Part shown: positions 25,579 to 35,463 of the stretch, piece after piece
Layout of the letters: every line of letters starts with the position of its first letter
How positions within the stretch are numbered: position 1 is the stretch's first letter
NCBI RefSeq assembly: GCF_022761015.1
Contig: NZ_JAKWJQ010000001.1
Span: 620,001-684,000, forward strand
Source: Humibacter sp. RRB41
GTDB taxonomy: Bacteria; Actinomycetota; Actinomycetes; Actinomycetales; Microbacteriaceae
Length of the DNA: 64,000 bases
Direction of reading: 5' to 3'
Translations under genes and position numbers: made by a program
The notes under the pieces: model-generated
Told to the model about the DNA's origin: nothing
Database searches by the model: none
The model's input: only the letters and a program-made list of their open reading frames with translations

Positions 25579-26154
25579 TTACTTATCGAATCGGTGTCCT
25601 GCTGCGTTCGGTGGCCTCAGGGTCAGGACGAGGATCAGCACTCCGAAGGCGAGGCCGAGGATGCCGGTAGTAACCGAAACGGTGATCGCTGCGGGATCGC
25701 CGCCAGATGTAGCGGTGCTCACCACGGACTGGACGCCGAAGGCATTCAACGCTGACTGAAGTCCGGCAAGTACGAGGAAGGGCAGCGCCCACCAGCCGTG
25801 GTGGTTTGAGTCGTGCAGGCGTCTCCAGGTCAGGGCTGCGAAGGGAAGGATTGTCGCTGCGGTCCAGACCGTCTGGCAGACGACGATCACCAGCGGAGCG
25901 CCGCCACCAGCTAGTGCACCGGCGCTGGCCATGACGATGCTCGCGAGAACGTTGATGCCGAAGTAGGTCAGCGCCCACCACCAGAACTCGGCACGGCTGG
26001 CGCGACCGGTGAATATGGCGTACTTCTGCCAGAACCGCTTGAACGCTGCACCGAAAGGTGCCCCGTAGTACGGCTGATCCAGCGGCGGCGCCCCGGTAGG
26101 CCGGGTTCCGAGCGGCGGCACTGACGGAGGCTGGGCCAGGGAGTAGTCGGGCAT
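25579..26154 (-). CDS. DUF805 family membrane protein
   Basis: A 191-residue protein. A Pro-rich, Tyr-containing cytoplasmic N-terminus (PPSVPPLGTRPTGAPPLDQ, PYYGAPF) precedes the DUF805 core: FKRFWQKYAIFTGRASRAEF followed by WWW, then three or four helices with LTWRRLHDSNHHGWW, the family signature RRLHD....GW. ATG 26154 has GGAGG 7-11 bases upstream. DUF805 proteins are small inner-membrane proteins without known activity. It may belong to the same acquired block as its divergent neighbour. Confidence 0.88.
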   Translation of the reverse strand: MPDYSLAQPPSVPPLGTRPTGAPPLDQPYYGAPFGAAFKRFWQKYAIFTGRASRAEFWWWALTYFGINVLASIVMASAGALAGGGAPLVIVVCQTVWTAATILPFAALTWRRLHDSNHHGWWALPFLVLAGLQSALNAFGVQSVVSTATSGGDPAAITVSVTTGILGLAFGVLILVLTLRPPNAAGHRFDK

Positions 26155-26325
26155 CTTCGCCTCCGGAATGCGGTGCTGATGGCGGGCAACGTGAGCACAC
26201 GATATCGGAGAAGGGAAACTCGTGCAGACCCTCGATGAAGCGTGCATAAGCCGATCCCCTGGCGTGCGGATCGTTGGCGGCGATATCGTCAGATGTCAGC
26301 GTGGACGTGTGAGGAGTGTGCGGTC

Positions 26326-26946
26326 GTGGCCTCGTGGAGCGCGAATACGAGTCGGACGGCGACGCTGTGGGGCGGTGCTGGTCTCGCGTTGGGTGGGATT
26401 CTGTGGATACTCGCTGGTGTCCCGTTTCCGCACGTCGTTGCGGCCGGTGTGTGGCAGGCGACCGCGAACATCCTGATCTGTGCGGCGGCGGTGATCCTCG
26501 GGATGGGTTCGCACCACGAACCCGGAATCGCCGGCCGTTCTGGATGGGGTGTTACCGCTGTGATCCTGTTCGGGGCTCGCAATCTCGTCCTGGCGGTGTT
26601 CGGTTGGATCTCGTTGGCGGCTTTCAATGCGACCGGGACCGTCATGCCCGTTGTGGTTGTGATCAATGCGGTCCTCGTCATTGCCTTCGCCTTGGCGACG
26701 CTTGCAGCCGGAATCTTCGCGATCCAAGCGGGAGCACTCCACGGGGTCGCACGATGGACGCTCTTCGCTGTCGGATGCTGCTACCTGCTGTCGATCCCGT
26801 CCCTCTTCGTTCTCTGGAATCCGGTGAGCAGCATCCTCGGATACCTCGGCCCCTGGCTCGTCATGATCACGGGCCTGTCGTATGCAGTCCACGGCCAGCT
26901 AACCAGCATCCGGGCCCGTACCAAGGCCATCAACGAGCAGTGGTGA
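26326..26946 (+). CDS. Six-helix membrane protein of unknown function
   Basis: A 206-residue protein composed almost entirely of hydrophobic segments (LWGGAGLALGGILWILAGV, ANILICAAAVILGMG, VTAVILFGARNLVLAVFGWI, VVVINAVLVIAFALATLAAG, WTLFAVGCCYLLSIPSLFVL, ILGYLGPWLVMITGLSYAV) with a short basic C-terminus. I recognise no family. GTG 26326 is preferred because TGAGGAG lies about 10 bases upstream; ATG 26293 would add the odd N-terminus MSAWTCEECAV by translating through that site. It directly precedes the integrase remnant. Confidence 0.62.
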   Translation: MASWSANTSRTATLWGGAGLALGGILWILAGVPFPHVVAAGVWQATANILICAAAVILGMGSHHEPGIAGRSGWGVTAVILFGARNLVLAVFGWISLAAFNATGTVMPVVVVINAVLVIAFALATLAAGIFAIQAGALHGVARWTLFAVGCCYLLSIPSLFVLWNPVSSILGYLGPWLVMITGLSYAVHGQLTSIRARTKAINEQW

Positions 26947-26949
26947 CCT

Positions 26950-27070
26950 CACACATCGATGACTTTGAATGTCTACGCTGACCTTTTCGATGACGACCTT
27001 GAATCAGTGGCTACCGCACTCGATGCCGGAGCGGCTGCTGCAGATGTGGGCAAAGTGCGGGCAAGAGTAG
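26950..27070 (+). pseudogene. C-terminal remnant of a tyrosine recombinase (phage-type integrase)
   Basis: The frame reads HTSMTLNVYADLFDDDLESV and then ATALDAG. This is the characteristic end of actinobacterial phage integrases (..MTLD.YADLFDDDLD.VA..LD), which includes the catalytic Tyr of the NVYADLF segment. Nothing upstream matches the rest of an integrase: a stop lies at 26944-26946. A shift to another frame would end it at the TAG at 27068-27070 (..MWAKCGQE). It lies about 65 bp from the 3' end of tRNA-Phe, the usual position of an integrase after tRNA-targeted integration. Confidence 0.75.
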
Positions 27071-27106
27071 TCATTCCCAGGTTCGGGAGCCTCCTTGGAA
27101 AACGAG

Positions 27107-27131
27107 AAAACCCCCGGATGACCGGGGGTTT
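27107..27131 (-). terminator. Rho-independent terminator of the tRNA operon
   Basis: On the minus strand CCCCCGG (complement of 27122-27128), a four-base loop and CCGGGGG (complement of 27111-27117) form a perfect 7-bp GC stem, followed by TTTT (complement of 27107-27110). It lies directly downstream of tRNA-Phe. A few T residues on the plus side (27129-27131) could make it weakly bidirectional. Confidence 0.85.
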
Positions 27132-27134
27132 CGG

Positions 27135-27210
27135 TGGTGGCTCCGACCGGCATCGATCCGGTGACCTTTCGATTTTCAGTCGAACGCTCTACCAACTGAG
27201 CTACAGAGCC
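27135..27210 (-). tRNA. tRNA-Phe (GAA), CCA encoded
   Basis: Minus-strand cloverleaf starting GGCTCTGTAGCTCAG, with anticodon stem TTCGA/TCGAA and loop CTGAAAA, giving anticodon GAA. The T-arm has GATCGATGC and the acceptor ends GGAGCCA. The CCA is encoded (complement of 27135-27137), unlike in the two sister tRNAs. It is the last gene of the Glu-Asp-Phe operon. Its 3' end faces the integrase remnant, so it is the probable attachment site of a lost element. Confidence 0.97.
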
Positions 27211-27272
27211 GAGGCATCCTGATGGATGCCTACTGGAAAAGAAGCCCTCCATATAGAAGGGCTTCTCCACCG

Positions 27273-27346
27273 CGACCCTGACGGGACTTGAACCCGCGAC
27301 CTCCGCCGTGACAGGGCGGCACGCTAACCAACTGCGCTACAGGGCC
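27273..27346 (-). tRNA. tRNA-Asp (GTC)
   Basis: A 74-nt minus-strand cloverleaf starting GGCCCTGTAGCGCAG, with anticodon stem CCGCC/GGCGG and loop CTGTCAC, giving anticodon GTC. The T-loop GGGTTCAAGTCCC is canonical, and the acceptor pairs with one G-T. The discriminator base is G and no CCA is encoded. It lies 46 bp from tRNA-Glu and 62 bp from tRNA-Phe in the same operon. Confidence 0.97.
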
Positions 27347-27392
27347 TTGATATTTTCAGTTATAAGTGTAGTCATGCTCGCGGCTCCGGCTG

Positions 27393-27465
27393 TGACCCCA
27401 ACGGGATTCGAACCCGTGCTACCGCCGTGAAAGGGCGGCGTCCTAGGCCACTAAACGATGGGGCC
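27393..27465 (-). tRNA. tRNA-Glu (TTC)
   Basis: A 73-nt minus-strand cloverleaf starting GGCCCCATCGTTTAGTGG, with anticodon stem CCGCC/GGCGG and loop CTTTCAC, giving anticodon TTC. The T-loop GGGTTCGAATCCC is canonical. The discriminator base is A and CCA is not encoded. It is the first gene of the three-tRNA operon, 28 bp downstream of the predicted transcription start. Confidence 0.97.
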
Positions 27466-27492
27466 GTCCACGCTCACGGCGCCTGACTACCG

Positions 27493-27528
27493 AGGGTAAA
27501 GCCTAAAGGAACCCTCGCCGATTGCCAA
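27493..27528 (-). promoter_or_regulatory. Promoter of the tRNA-Glu-Asp-Phe operon
   Basis: On the minus strand TTGGCA (complement of 27523-27528) and TAGGCT (complement of 27500-27505) are separated by exactly 17 bp, with transcription expected to begin near 27493. This is a good housekeeping-type promoter placed about 30 bp before tRNA-Glu. Confidence 0.7.
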
Positions 27529-27552
27529 ACCGGGTCGGTACGTCGCGGTCTC

Positions 27553-27627
27553 GCGCCACGATTCAGGACAGGCGACGTCTCGAGCGGGCTATGGGGATGG
27601 CCGCGCGTATGTCCTGATTCGTGGCGC
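27553..27627. repeat. 18-bp imperfect inverted repeat with 39-bp spacer
   Basis: GCGCCACGATTCAGGACA (27553-27570) is repeated in inverted form as TGTCCTGATTCGTGGCGC (27610-27627) with one mismatch. The intervening 39 bp contain a CTCGAG and a G-rich run. There is no T-tract, so it is not a standard terminator. It lies between the divergent tRNA operon promoter and the M23 gene and may be a REP-like element. The rest of the 289-bp gap holds no gene. Confidence 0.7.
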
Positions 27628-27754
27628 CCCCTCTCCGCGCCGAATCCCGCGACGAGCCCCGAATGGCCCGGAATCCCGGACGGGCGGGCGTTACGGTGGC
27701 ACGAGTTCCGAGCACGTCGACCGGCAGCCGCGCGGCCATCCGAGGAAGCGAACC

Positions 27755-28993
27755 ATGACGCGAGACCCCCGAAAGCGACGGCGCGTGCGCCTCGGAGCCG
27801 TGCTCACGGGCATCCTGATCGCGGCGCTCTGCGGCGGCATCGCGCAGCCCGCGTACGCCGACGCGTACCCCAGCTGGCAGGACGTGCAGAACGCCAAGGC
27901 GAATCAGTCGGCGGCTCAGGCGGAGGTGACGAAGATCCAGGGGCTGATCGCCAACCTCCAGTCCCAGGTGGAGCAGACCAAGGCCGCTTCGGTCAAAGCG
28001 GGCGAAGAGTTCAACGTCGCTCAGCAGAAGTTCGACCTCGCCGACGTGAAGGCGCGGGAGCTGCAGTCGCAGGCATCCGGCCTGAAGAAGAAGGCGGATG
28101 ACGCCACAACGCAGGCGGGACGCCTCGCCGCCGAGCTCTACCGCTCCGGCGGCGGCGACCTCACGGCGAACCTGTTCCTGAGCGGATCCAAGAGCTCAGC
28201 GGATGCCGACAAGTTGCTCGACCACCTCGGCTCAGCATCGAAGCTGGTCGAGAACACCAGCGGCATCTACGAGCAGGCCGAGCAGGCACGCAACACCGCG
28301 AAGGCGATGAGCGATCAGGCGAACACTGCCCGGACGGAGCGCGAGACGCTGCGCACCGACGCGGATGCCGCCCTCAAGAAGGCGGTCGCCGCTGCGAAGG
28401 CTGCCCAGGGTGCGTTGACGACGCAGCAGGCGCAATCCGTCGTGCTGAAGGCCCAGGTCGCGGCGCTGAAGGACAAGACGACTGCGACTGTCGCCGGCTA
28501 TCAGAAGGGCGTCGCTGCTCGCGCTGCCGCTGCCAAGAAGGCGAACAGCAGCGCCGGGCTGCCGGGCGGTTTCGTCGGTCCGCAGGGCTGGGCGGTGCCG
28601 GCGTACGGGCCGATCACGGACGGCTTCGGCGCTCGGGTGTCGCCCTGTGCGGGCTGCTCGTCGTACCACGAGGGAGCCGACATCGGCGCCGCGTGCTACT
28701 CCACGATCTACGCCGCCTACTCGGGCGTCGTGTCGTACACGGGGCCGAACGCCGGCTACGGCAATTTCATCCTGCTCGACAACGGGGGTGGCACTTCTAC
28801 GGCATACGGACATATCGTGGACGGAGGCATCCTGGTCGGAATGGGCCAGAGCGTGGGGGCTGGGGAGCCGATCGCGAAGGTCGGTTCGACCGGAAATTCG
28901 ACAGGGTGCCATCTGCACTTCGAGGTGCGGATCAACGGGAGCGCGATCGACCCGATCCCGTTCATGTCACAGCGGGGGGCACCACTTGGCTGA
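27755..28993 (+). CDS. Coiled-coil M23 family peptidoglycan endopeptidase
   Basis: A 412-residue secreted murein hydrolase. A signal peptide (LGAVLTGILIAALCGGIAQP, AYA) is followed by AYPSWQDVQNAKANQ and a long Ala/Lys/Gln-rich coiled coil (about residues 35-265). The C-terminal LytM/M23 domain has zinc ligands in HEGADIG (near 306) and HLHFEV (near 386), plus the AYGH element. It resembles EnvC/RipC-like cell-separation factors, where the coiled coil regulates activity. It forms an operon with the NlpC/P60 gene, whose TTG start lies inside its last codons. Expected to act in the wall during division. Confidence 0.9.
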   Translation: MTRDPRKRRRVRLGAVLTGILIAALCGGIAQPAYADAYPSWQDVQNAKANQSAAQAEVTKIQGLIANLQSQVEQTKAASVKAGEEFNVAQQKFDLADVKARELQSQASGLKKKADDATTQAGRLAAELYRSGGGDLTANLFLSGSKSSADADKLLDHLGSASKLVENTSGIYEQAEQARNTAKAMSDQANTARTERETLRTDADAALKKAVAAAKAAQGALTTQQAQSVVLKAQVAALKDKTTATVAGYQKGVAARAAAAKKANSSAGLPGGFVGPQGWAVPAYGPITDGFGARVSPCAGCSSYHEGADIGAACYSTIYAAYSGVVSYTGPNAGYGNFILLDNGGGTSTAYGHIVDGGILVGMGQSVGAGEPIAKVGSTGNSTGCHLHFEVRINGSAIDPIPFMSQRGAPLG

Positions 28994-30380
28994 CAACAAA
29001 CGCGCGTTCGAGCGCAAGCCGCATACCGGCATCCGGTCGCATTCAGCGGCCCAGTCCGGAAAAACCGGCCCGATCGTGATGCGTCCGATCGCCATGGGTG
29101 CGGCGGCGGTCGGGGTGATCACCGCGTCGATCGGCATCATCGCGCCGCCAGCGTATGCGGACGACTACCCGAGCTGGAACGACGTTCAGCACGCCAAGCA
29201 GAACGTCGAGGCCCAGCAGGCGCTGGTCGACAAGATCACCGGCCTGGTGGCCGACCTGCAATCCACTGTGGATGCCGCCAACAAGACGGCAGACGTGGCC
29301 GCCGAGGCCTACCTCAACACCAAGATCAAGCTGGATGCCGCAACCAAGACCGCGAGCGACCTGACCTCGAAGTCGAAGGCTGCGGCCAAGACGGCGAAGA
29401 CATCCGCAATGCGAGCGGGCCTGCTGGCCTCGCATCTGGCGAAGGCCGGCGGCGACTCGTCGATCAACCTGCTGCTCTCAGGCGGCAAGGTCGACGAGTC
29501 CAACCAGCTGCTCTACCAGCTGGGCACGATGAGCCAGCTCACCGAGCAGTCGACGACCGTCTACCGGCAGGCGGTCACCGACAAGAACACGGCGGACTCC
29601 CTCGCTGCCCAGGCGGCGTCGGCCGAGAAGACGCGAAAGTCGCTGACGGCGGATGCCAGTGCCGCGCTCGACAAGGCGAAGGCTGCGGCCACGGATGCGC
29701 AGGCCGCGCTCTCGCAGCAGCAGTCCAAGCAGAGTGAGCTCGTCTCACAGCTCGCGTCGCTGAAGAACACGTCGGAGCAGCAGGCTGCGCAGTACCTAGT
29801 CGGCAAGAAGAAGGCCGACGAGGCAGCGGCCGCCAAGGCTGCTGTAGTCAAGGCGCCGCCAGCCCCGCCGGCGTCTAACGGCGGGTCAGCGGGCGGCTCT
29901 GGTGGCGCTGGCGGCTCGGGCGGCTCGTCGGGCGCCGGGGGCACGGCACCTTCCGGAGGCGGCGGATCGGCACCGTCTGGAGGTGGCGGATCGGCGGGCG
30001 CACCGAACAGCAGCGCGGTGGAGACGGCGATTGCCTACGCCTACGCCCACATCGGGGCGCCGTATGACATCGGCGGCCAGGGCCCGGTCTACTATGACTG
30101 CTCGGGATTGGTGATGATGGCGTACCTCGCGGCCGGCATCGGCACCGGGGACCACAGCGTCACGTCCCAGTTCTACACGGCACAAGCGCGCGGCCAGCTG
30201 GTTCCGCTGAGCCAGCGTCAGCGCGGCGACATCATCTTCTGGTACGACGGCGGCTTCTACCACGACGCCATCTACCTGGGCGGCGGCCAGATCATCGCCG
30301 CACGCGATTACGGCGAGCCGCTCGCGGTGCAATCCCTCTGGGGAAGCCCCTACCCCTACGTAGCGCGGCCTTCCGCCTGA
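28986..30380 (+). CDS. Coiled-coil NlpC/P60 family peptidoglycan hydrolase
   Basis: A 464-residue secreted protein. After an unusually long charged N-terminus comes the signal segment PIAMGAAAVGVITASIGIIA, then DDYPSWNDVQHAKQNVEAQQ and a coiled coil that is clearly paralogous to the preceding M23 protein. A Gly/Ser-rich linker (GGSGGAGGSGGSSGAGG) leads to the NlpC/P60 domain with catalytic Cys in YYDCSGLV (near 374) and His in GFYHDAIYLGG. TTG 28986 overlaps the previous stop by 8 bp and has GGGGGGC upstream; ATG 29079 is the alternative and would give a conventional short signal peptide. It resembles RipA-type endopeptidases. Confidence 0.85.
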   Translation: MADNKRAFERKPHTGIRSHSAAQSGKTGPIVMRPIAMGAAAVGVITASIGIIAPPAYADDYPSWNDVQHAKQNVEAQQALVDKITGLVADLQSTVDAANKTADVAAEAYLNTKIKLDAATKTASDLTSKSKAAAKTAKTSAMRAGLLASHLAKAGGDSSINLLLSGGKVDESNQLLYQLGTMSQLTEQSTTVYRQAVTDKNTADSLAAQAASAEKTRKSLTADASAALDKAKAAATDAQAALSQQQSKQSELVSQLASLKNTSEQQAAQYLVGKKKADEAAAAKAAVVKAPPAPPASNGGSAGGSGGAGGSGGSSGAGGTAPSGGGGSAPSGGGGSAGAPNSSAVETAIAYAYAHIGAPYDIGGQGPVYYDCSGLVMMAYLAAGIGTGDHSVTSQFYTAQARGQLVPLSQRQRGDIIFWYDGGFYHDAIYLGGGQIIAARDYGEPLAVQSLWGSPYPYVARPSA

Positions 30381-30433
30381 CACAGCGCCGGTGCGAAGGT
30401 CTGGTGGCGGACGCGAGCCGATGGCCGGACAGC

Positions 30434-30922
30434 TCAGTGCTGCTCAGCGAGCCGCGTGATGGCTTCCTGCACGATGCGGTCGGCGTCGGCGGCGTTGCCC
30501 CAGGCATCCACCTTGACCCACTTGCCGGGCTCGAGGTCCTTGTAGTGCTCGAAGAAGTGCTGGATCTCCTTGCGCGTGTACTCCGGAATGTCTTCGACAT
30601 CCTGAATCCACGTCCACCGCGGGTCCTTGTACTGCACGGCGATGATCTTGTCGTCGCCACCGGCCTCGTCGCTCATGTGCAGCACGCCGACCGGGCGCAC
30701 CTTCACGCCGACACCCGGGAACAGCGGGTAGTCGAGCAGCACGAGCACGTCGAGCGGGTCGCCGTCTTCTCCGAGGGTGTTCTCGAAGAATCCGTAATCG
30801 GTGGGGTAGCTGAAGTTGGTGTACAGCACGCGGTCGAGGTACACGCGACCGGTCTCGTGGTCGACCTCGTACTTGTTGCGGCTGCCCCGCGGGATCTCGA
30901 TGATTGCGTCGTAGTCGGCCAT
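30434..30922 (-). CDS. ppa: Inorganic pyrophosphatase
   Basis: A 162-residue family I soluble pyrophosphatase, the usual length. [18 protein letters not shown] is the substrate-binding start. [12 protein letters not shown] carries the metal-binding DxxDxxD-like signature, and KDPRW and [17 protein letters not shown] complete the active site. The enzyme hydrolyses PPi and drives biosynthesis in the cytoplasm. ATG 30922 directly precedes the conserved start ([13 protein letters not shown]). It is divergent from tilS, as is common in related actinobacteria. Confidence 0.97.
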   Translation of the reverse strand: MADYDAIIEIPRGSRNKYEVDHETGRVYLDRVLYTNFSYPTDYGFFENTLGEDGDPLDVLVLLDYPLFPGVGVKVRPVGVLHMSDEAGGDDKIIAVQYKDPRWTWIQDVEDIPEYTRKEIQHFFEHYKDLEPGKWVKVDAWGNAADADRIVQEAITRLAEQH

Positions 30923-31116
30923 GCTGCCGGTGCTCCATTCGTGGGGTGATGCTGACGGATGCCCACCGCGGCAGGGCTGCACGCGCCACCGCCGCAGACA
31001 CGCGCTACCAATCTACCGTCGGCCGAAGACGTTCCGATCGGCCTCGCGCCAGCGCCTGCTGGACGTGCGTCGAACGGCGCATGGCCGCCCGATGCAGTGT
31101 GGCCTAGCGTGGAGCC

Positions 31117-32157
31117 GTGACCGAAGCCGACCGCCGTCCGCGGCTCACCCCTCCCATCGCGGACGTGCGCCGCGCGGTACGGGACGCACTCGCGGCCGCC
31201 GGAGTCGTTCAGGGCGATCTCGTTCTGGTGGGCCTCAGCGGCGGGGCGGACTCGCTCGCGCTGGCCGCGGCGACGGCGTTCGAGGGGCCGCGGGCGGGCA
31301 TCCGTGCCGGAGCCATCATCGTCGACCACGGGCTGCAGGATGCCTCAGCCGCGACCGCGGACCGCGTGCGCGAGCAGGCGGTCGCCCTCGGCCTCGATCC
31401 GGTGGTCGTCAAGCGCGTCGACGTCGCATCCGCGACGGCCGGCGGTGGTCCCGAGAATGCCGCAAGGGATGCGCGTCGCACCGCGTTCACGGAGGCGATG
31501 ATCGAGACCGGCGCCACGCACGTGCTCCTCGCGCACACCCTGGACGACCAGGCTGAGACGGTGCTGCTCGGACTCGCGCGGGGGTCGGGAGCGGCGAGCC
31601 TGCAGGGCATGGCAGAGGCGGCCGGAACGGTGCTGAGGCCGTTGCTGGGCATCCGTCGGGCAACGACTCGGCAGGCGTGCCTCGACGCTGGCCTCACGCC
31701 GTGGGACGACCCGCACAACGTCGACCCTTCTTATGCGCGCGTGCGCGCGAGGCGCGAGGTGCTTCCGGTGCTCGAGCGCGAGCTCGGTCCGGGTGTCGCC
31801 GAGGCGCTCGCCCGCACGGCCGAGCAGTTGCGAGAGGATGCCGAGGCTTTCGACGAGATGATCGAGGAGCTCATCGAGGACCTCTGCGAGCCGGCCGAAG
31901 CCGGAATCGCCGTGTCGGTGGGCGCGCTCGAGGCGAACCCGCCGGCACTGCGCAACAGGATCATCCGTTTCGTGGTGTTCAGCGAGTTCGGGGTCGCGCT
32001 CGAGCGGGTGCATGTTCTCGCGGTCTCGCGGCTGGTGACCGACTGGCACGGTCAGAAGTCTCTGGATCTGCCCGGTGGAATACAGGCCGCGCGCTCGGGA
32101 AGCCACATCGTGTTCTCCACCACGGGATCGACCGAGGTTCTGCCGCACGAGCACTGA
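31117..32157 (+). CDS. tilS: tRNA(Ile)-lysidine synthase
   Basis: A 346-residue N-type PP-loop ATPase that converts C34 of the tRNA-Ile CAU anticodon to lysidine. The PP-loop is [14 protein letters not shown] (SGGADS at 41-46). [19 protein letters not shown] is the second conserved block, and [17 protein letters not shown] follows. A TAGCGT box (31105-31110) lies 7 bases before GTG 31117, which indicates a leaderless mRNA. It begins the tilS-hpt-ftsH-fol gene order typical of Actinobacteria. Confidence 0.95.
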   Translation: MTEADRRPRLTPPIADVRRAVRDALAAAGVVQGDLVLVGLSGGADSLALAAATAFEGPRAGIRAGAIIVDHGLQDASAATADRVREQAVALGLDPVVVKRVDVASATAGGGPENAARDARRTAFTEAMIETGATHVLLAHTLDDQAETVLLGLARGSGAASLQGMAEAAGTVLRPLLGIRRATTRQACLDAGLTPWDDPHNVDPSYARVRARREVLPVLERELGPGVAEALARTAEQLREDAEAFDEMIEELIEDLCEPAEAGIAVSVGALEANPPALRNRIIRFVVFSEFGVALERVHVLAVSRLVTDWHGQKSLDLPGGIQAARSGSHIVFSTTGSTEVLPHEH

Positions 32158-32192
32158 TCCAGCAGCCTCGGGCGCATGCGAGGATGGACCAC

Positions 32193-32744
32193 ATGCTGCC
32201 CGAAGACATCGAAGGCGACCTCACGCAGGTGCTCGTCACCGAAGACCAGATCAAGCAGCGGCTCGTGGAGCTCGCAGCCCAGATCGACACCGAGTACGCG
32301 GGCAAAGACGTGCTGCTCGTCGGAGTGCTCAAGGGCGCCGTCATGGTGATGGCCGACCTGGCGCGGGCGCTGAGCATCCCGATCAACATGGACTGGATGG
32401 CCGTGAGCTCGTACGGTGCCAGCACGAAGTCGAGCGGTGTCGTGCGCATTCTGAAGGACCTCGACTCGGAACTCGCCGACCGTCATGTGCTGATCGTCGA
32501 GGACATCATCGACTCCGGCGTCACCCTGTCGTGGCTGCGCGAGAACCTGCTGTCGCGCGGGCCGGCATCCGTCGAGATCTGCGCGCTGCTTCGCAAGCCG
32601 GATGCCGCCAAGGTCGAGGTCGACGTCAAATACGTCGGTTTCGAGATTCCGAACGACTTCGTCGTGGGATACGGCCTCGACTTCGCCGAGCGCTACCGCA
32701 ACCTGCGCTCGGTGGGCGTGCTCGCGCCGCACGTCTACGAATAG
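32193..32744 (+). CDS. hpt: Hypoxanthine phosphoribosyltransferase
   Basis: A 183-residue purine salvage enzyme that makes IMP/GMP from hypoxanthine/guanine and [22 protein letters not shown] is the base-side loop, and [17 protein letters not shown] is the PRPP-binding signature. [17 protein letters not shown] is the conserved C-terminal block. ATG 32193 lies 8 bases after GCGAGGA; ATG 32184 (MDHMLPE) is an alternative. It lies 35 bp after tilS, as in many Gram-positive bacteria. Confidence 0.95.
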   Translation: MLPEDIEGDLTQVLVTEDQIKQRLVELAAQIDTEYAGKDVLLVGVLKGAVMVMADLARALSIPINMDWMAVSSYGASTKSSGVVRILKDLDSELADRHVLIVEDIIDSGVTLSWLRENLLSRGPASVEICALLRKPDAAKVEVDVKYVGFEIPNDFVVGYGLDFAERYRNLRSVGVLAPHVYE

Positions 32745-32864
32745 CTCGCTCAGCAAGCTGAGCCCGCCGCCGCCAGCACACAGTCGATTGCTGACAAAGG
32801 GTTAGCACGCCGTCGGCGAACACGCAGATTTCCTCAAGGACGGTAGCGATACCCTGACAGCACC

Positions 32865-34877
<2,013 letters not shown>

Positions 34878-34890
34878 GCACGAGGACCAC

Positions 34891-35463
34891 GTGGCCGTCG
34901 ACCGCGCACGCATCGAATCGGCCGTAGCCGAACTGCTCGCCGCCATCGGCGAAGACGTGACGCGGCCGGGGCTCGAGAAGACCCCGGCTCGCGTCGCCGA
35001 GTCATACGACGAGTTCTTCGGCGGACTGGGCCTCGACGCAGTCGAGCCGCTTCGTGACACGGTGCCGCTCGGCGACAACGATCCGGAGACGGTGCTGCTG
35101 CGCGACATCCGTTTCCGCTCGATGTGCGAGCACCACCTGCTGCCGTTCGAAGGTGTCGCCCACCTGGCCTACCTTCCCGGTGAGCGGGTCGTCGGCCTCG
35201 GCAGGCTGCCGAAAGTGGTGGAGATCCTCGCCGCGCGGCCGCAACTGCAGGAGCGCCTCACCGAAGAGATCGCCGACACGATCGTGCAAGGCCTCGACCC
35301 GCGCGGTGTGCTCGTGGTGCTCGACGCACGCCACGCCTGCGTGACCACGCGCGGCGCCCGCCAGAGCGATGCCACCACCGTCACGATCGCCAGCCGCGGA
35401 CAGCTCAGCGACCCGGTCGTGCGCGCCGAACTCATCGCCCTGATCGGCCGGGGCGTGAAGTGA
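34891..35463 (+). CDS. folE: GTP cyclohydrolase I
   Basis: A 190-residue enzyme that converts GTP to dihydroneopterin triphosphate, the first folate step. The zinc ligands are in RSMCEHHLLPFEGVAH (Cys79 and the following His) and in the later ARHACVTTRGAR (Cys). PGERVVGLGRLPKVVEILA and RPQLQERLTEEIADT are typical. GTG 34891 has GAGGA about 6 bases upstream and lies 13 bp after ftsH. Its TGA overlaps the folP GTG (GTGA), starting a chain of coupled genes. Confidence 0.97.
   Translation: MAVDRARIESAVAELLAAIGEDVTRPGLEKTPARVAESYDEFFGGLGLDAVEPLRDTVPLGDNDPETVLLRDIRFRSMCEHHLLPFEGVAHLAYLPGERVVGLGRLPKVVEILAARPQLQERLTEEIADTIVQGLDPRGVLVVLDARHACVTTRGARQSDATTVTIASRGQLSDPVVRAELIALIGRGVK

Noticed and set aside
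27135-27170. A direct repeat of the tRNA-Phe 3' end marking the far end of an island
   Set aside because: I could not find a second copy elsewhere in the window; the island's other border is unresolved.
29880-30000. GGCGGATCGGCACC-like repeats as a CRISPR or mobile repeat
   Set aside because: They encode the Gly/Ser-rich linker of the NlpC/P60 protein and are in frame.
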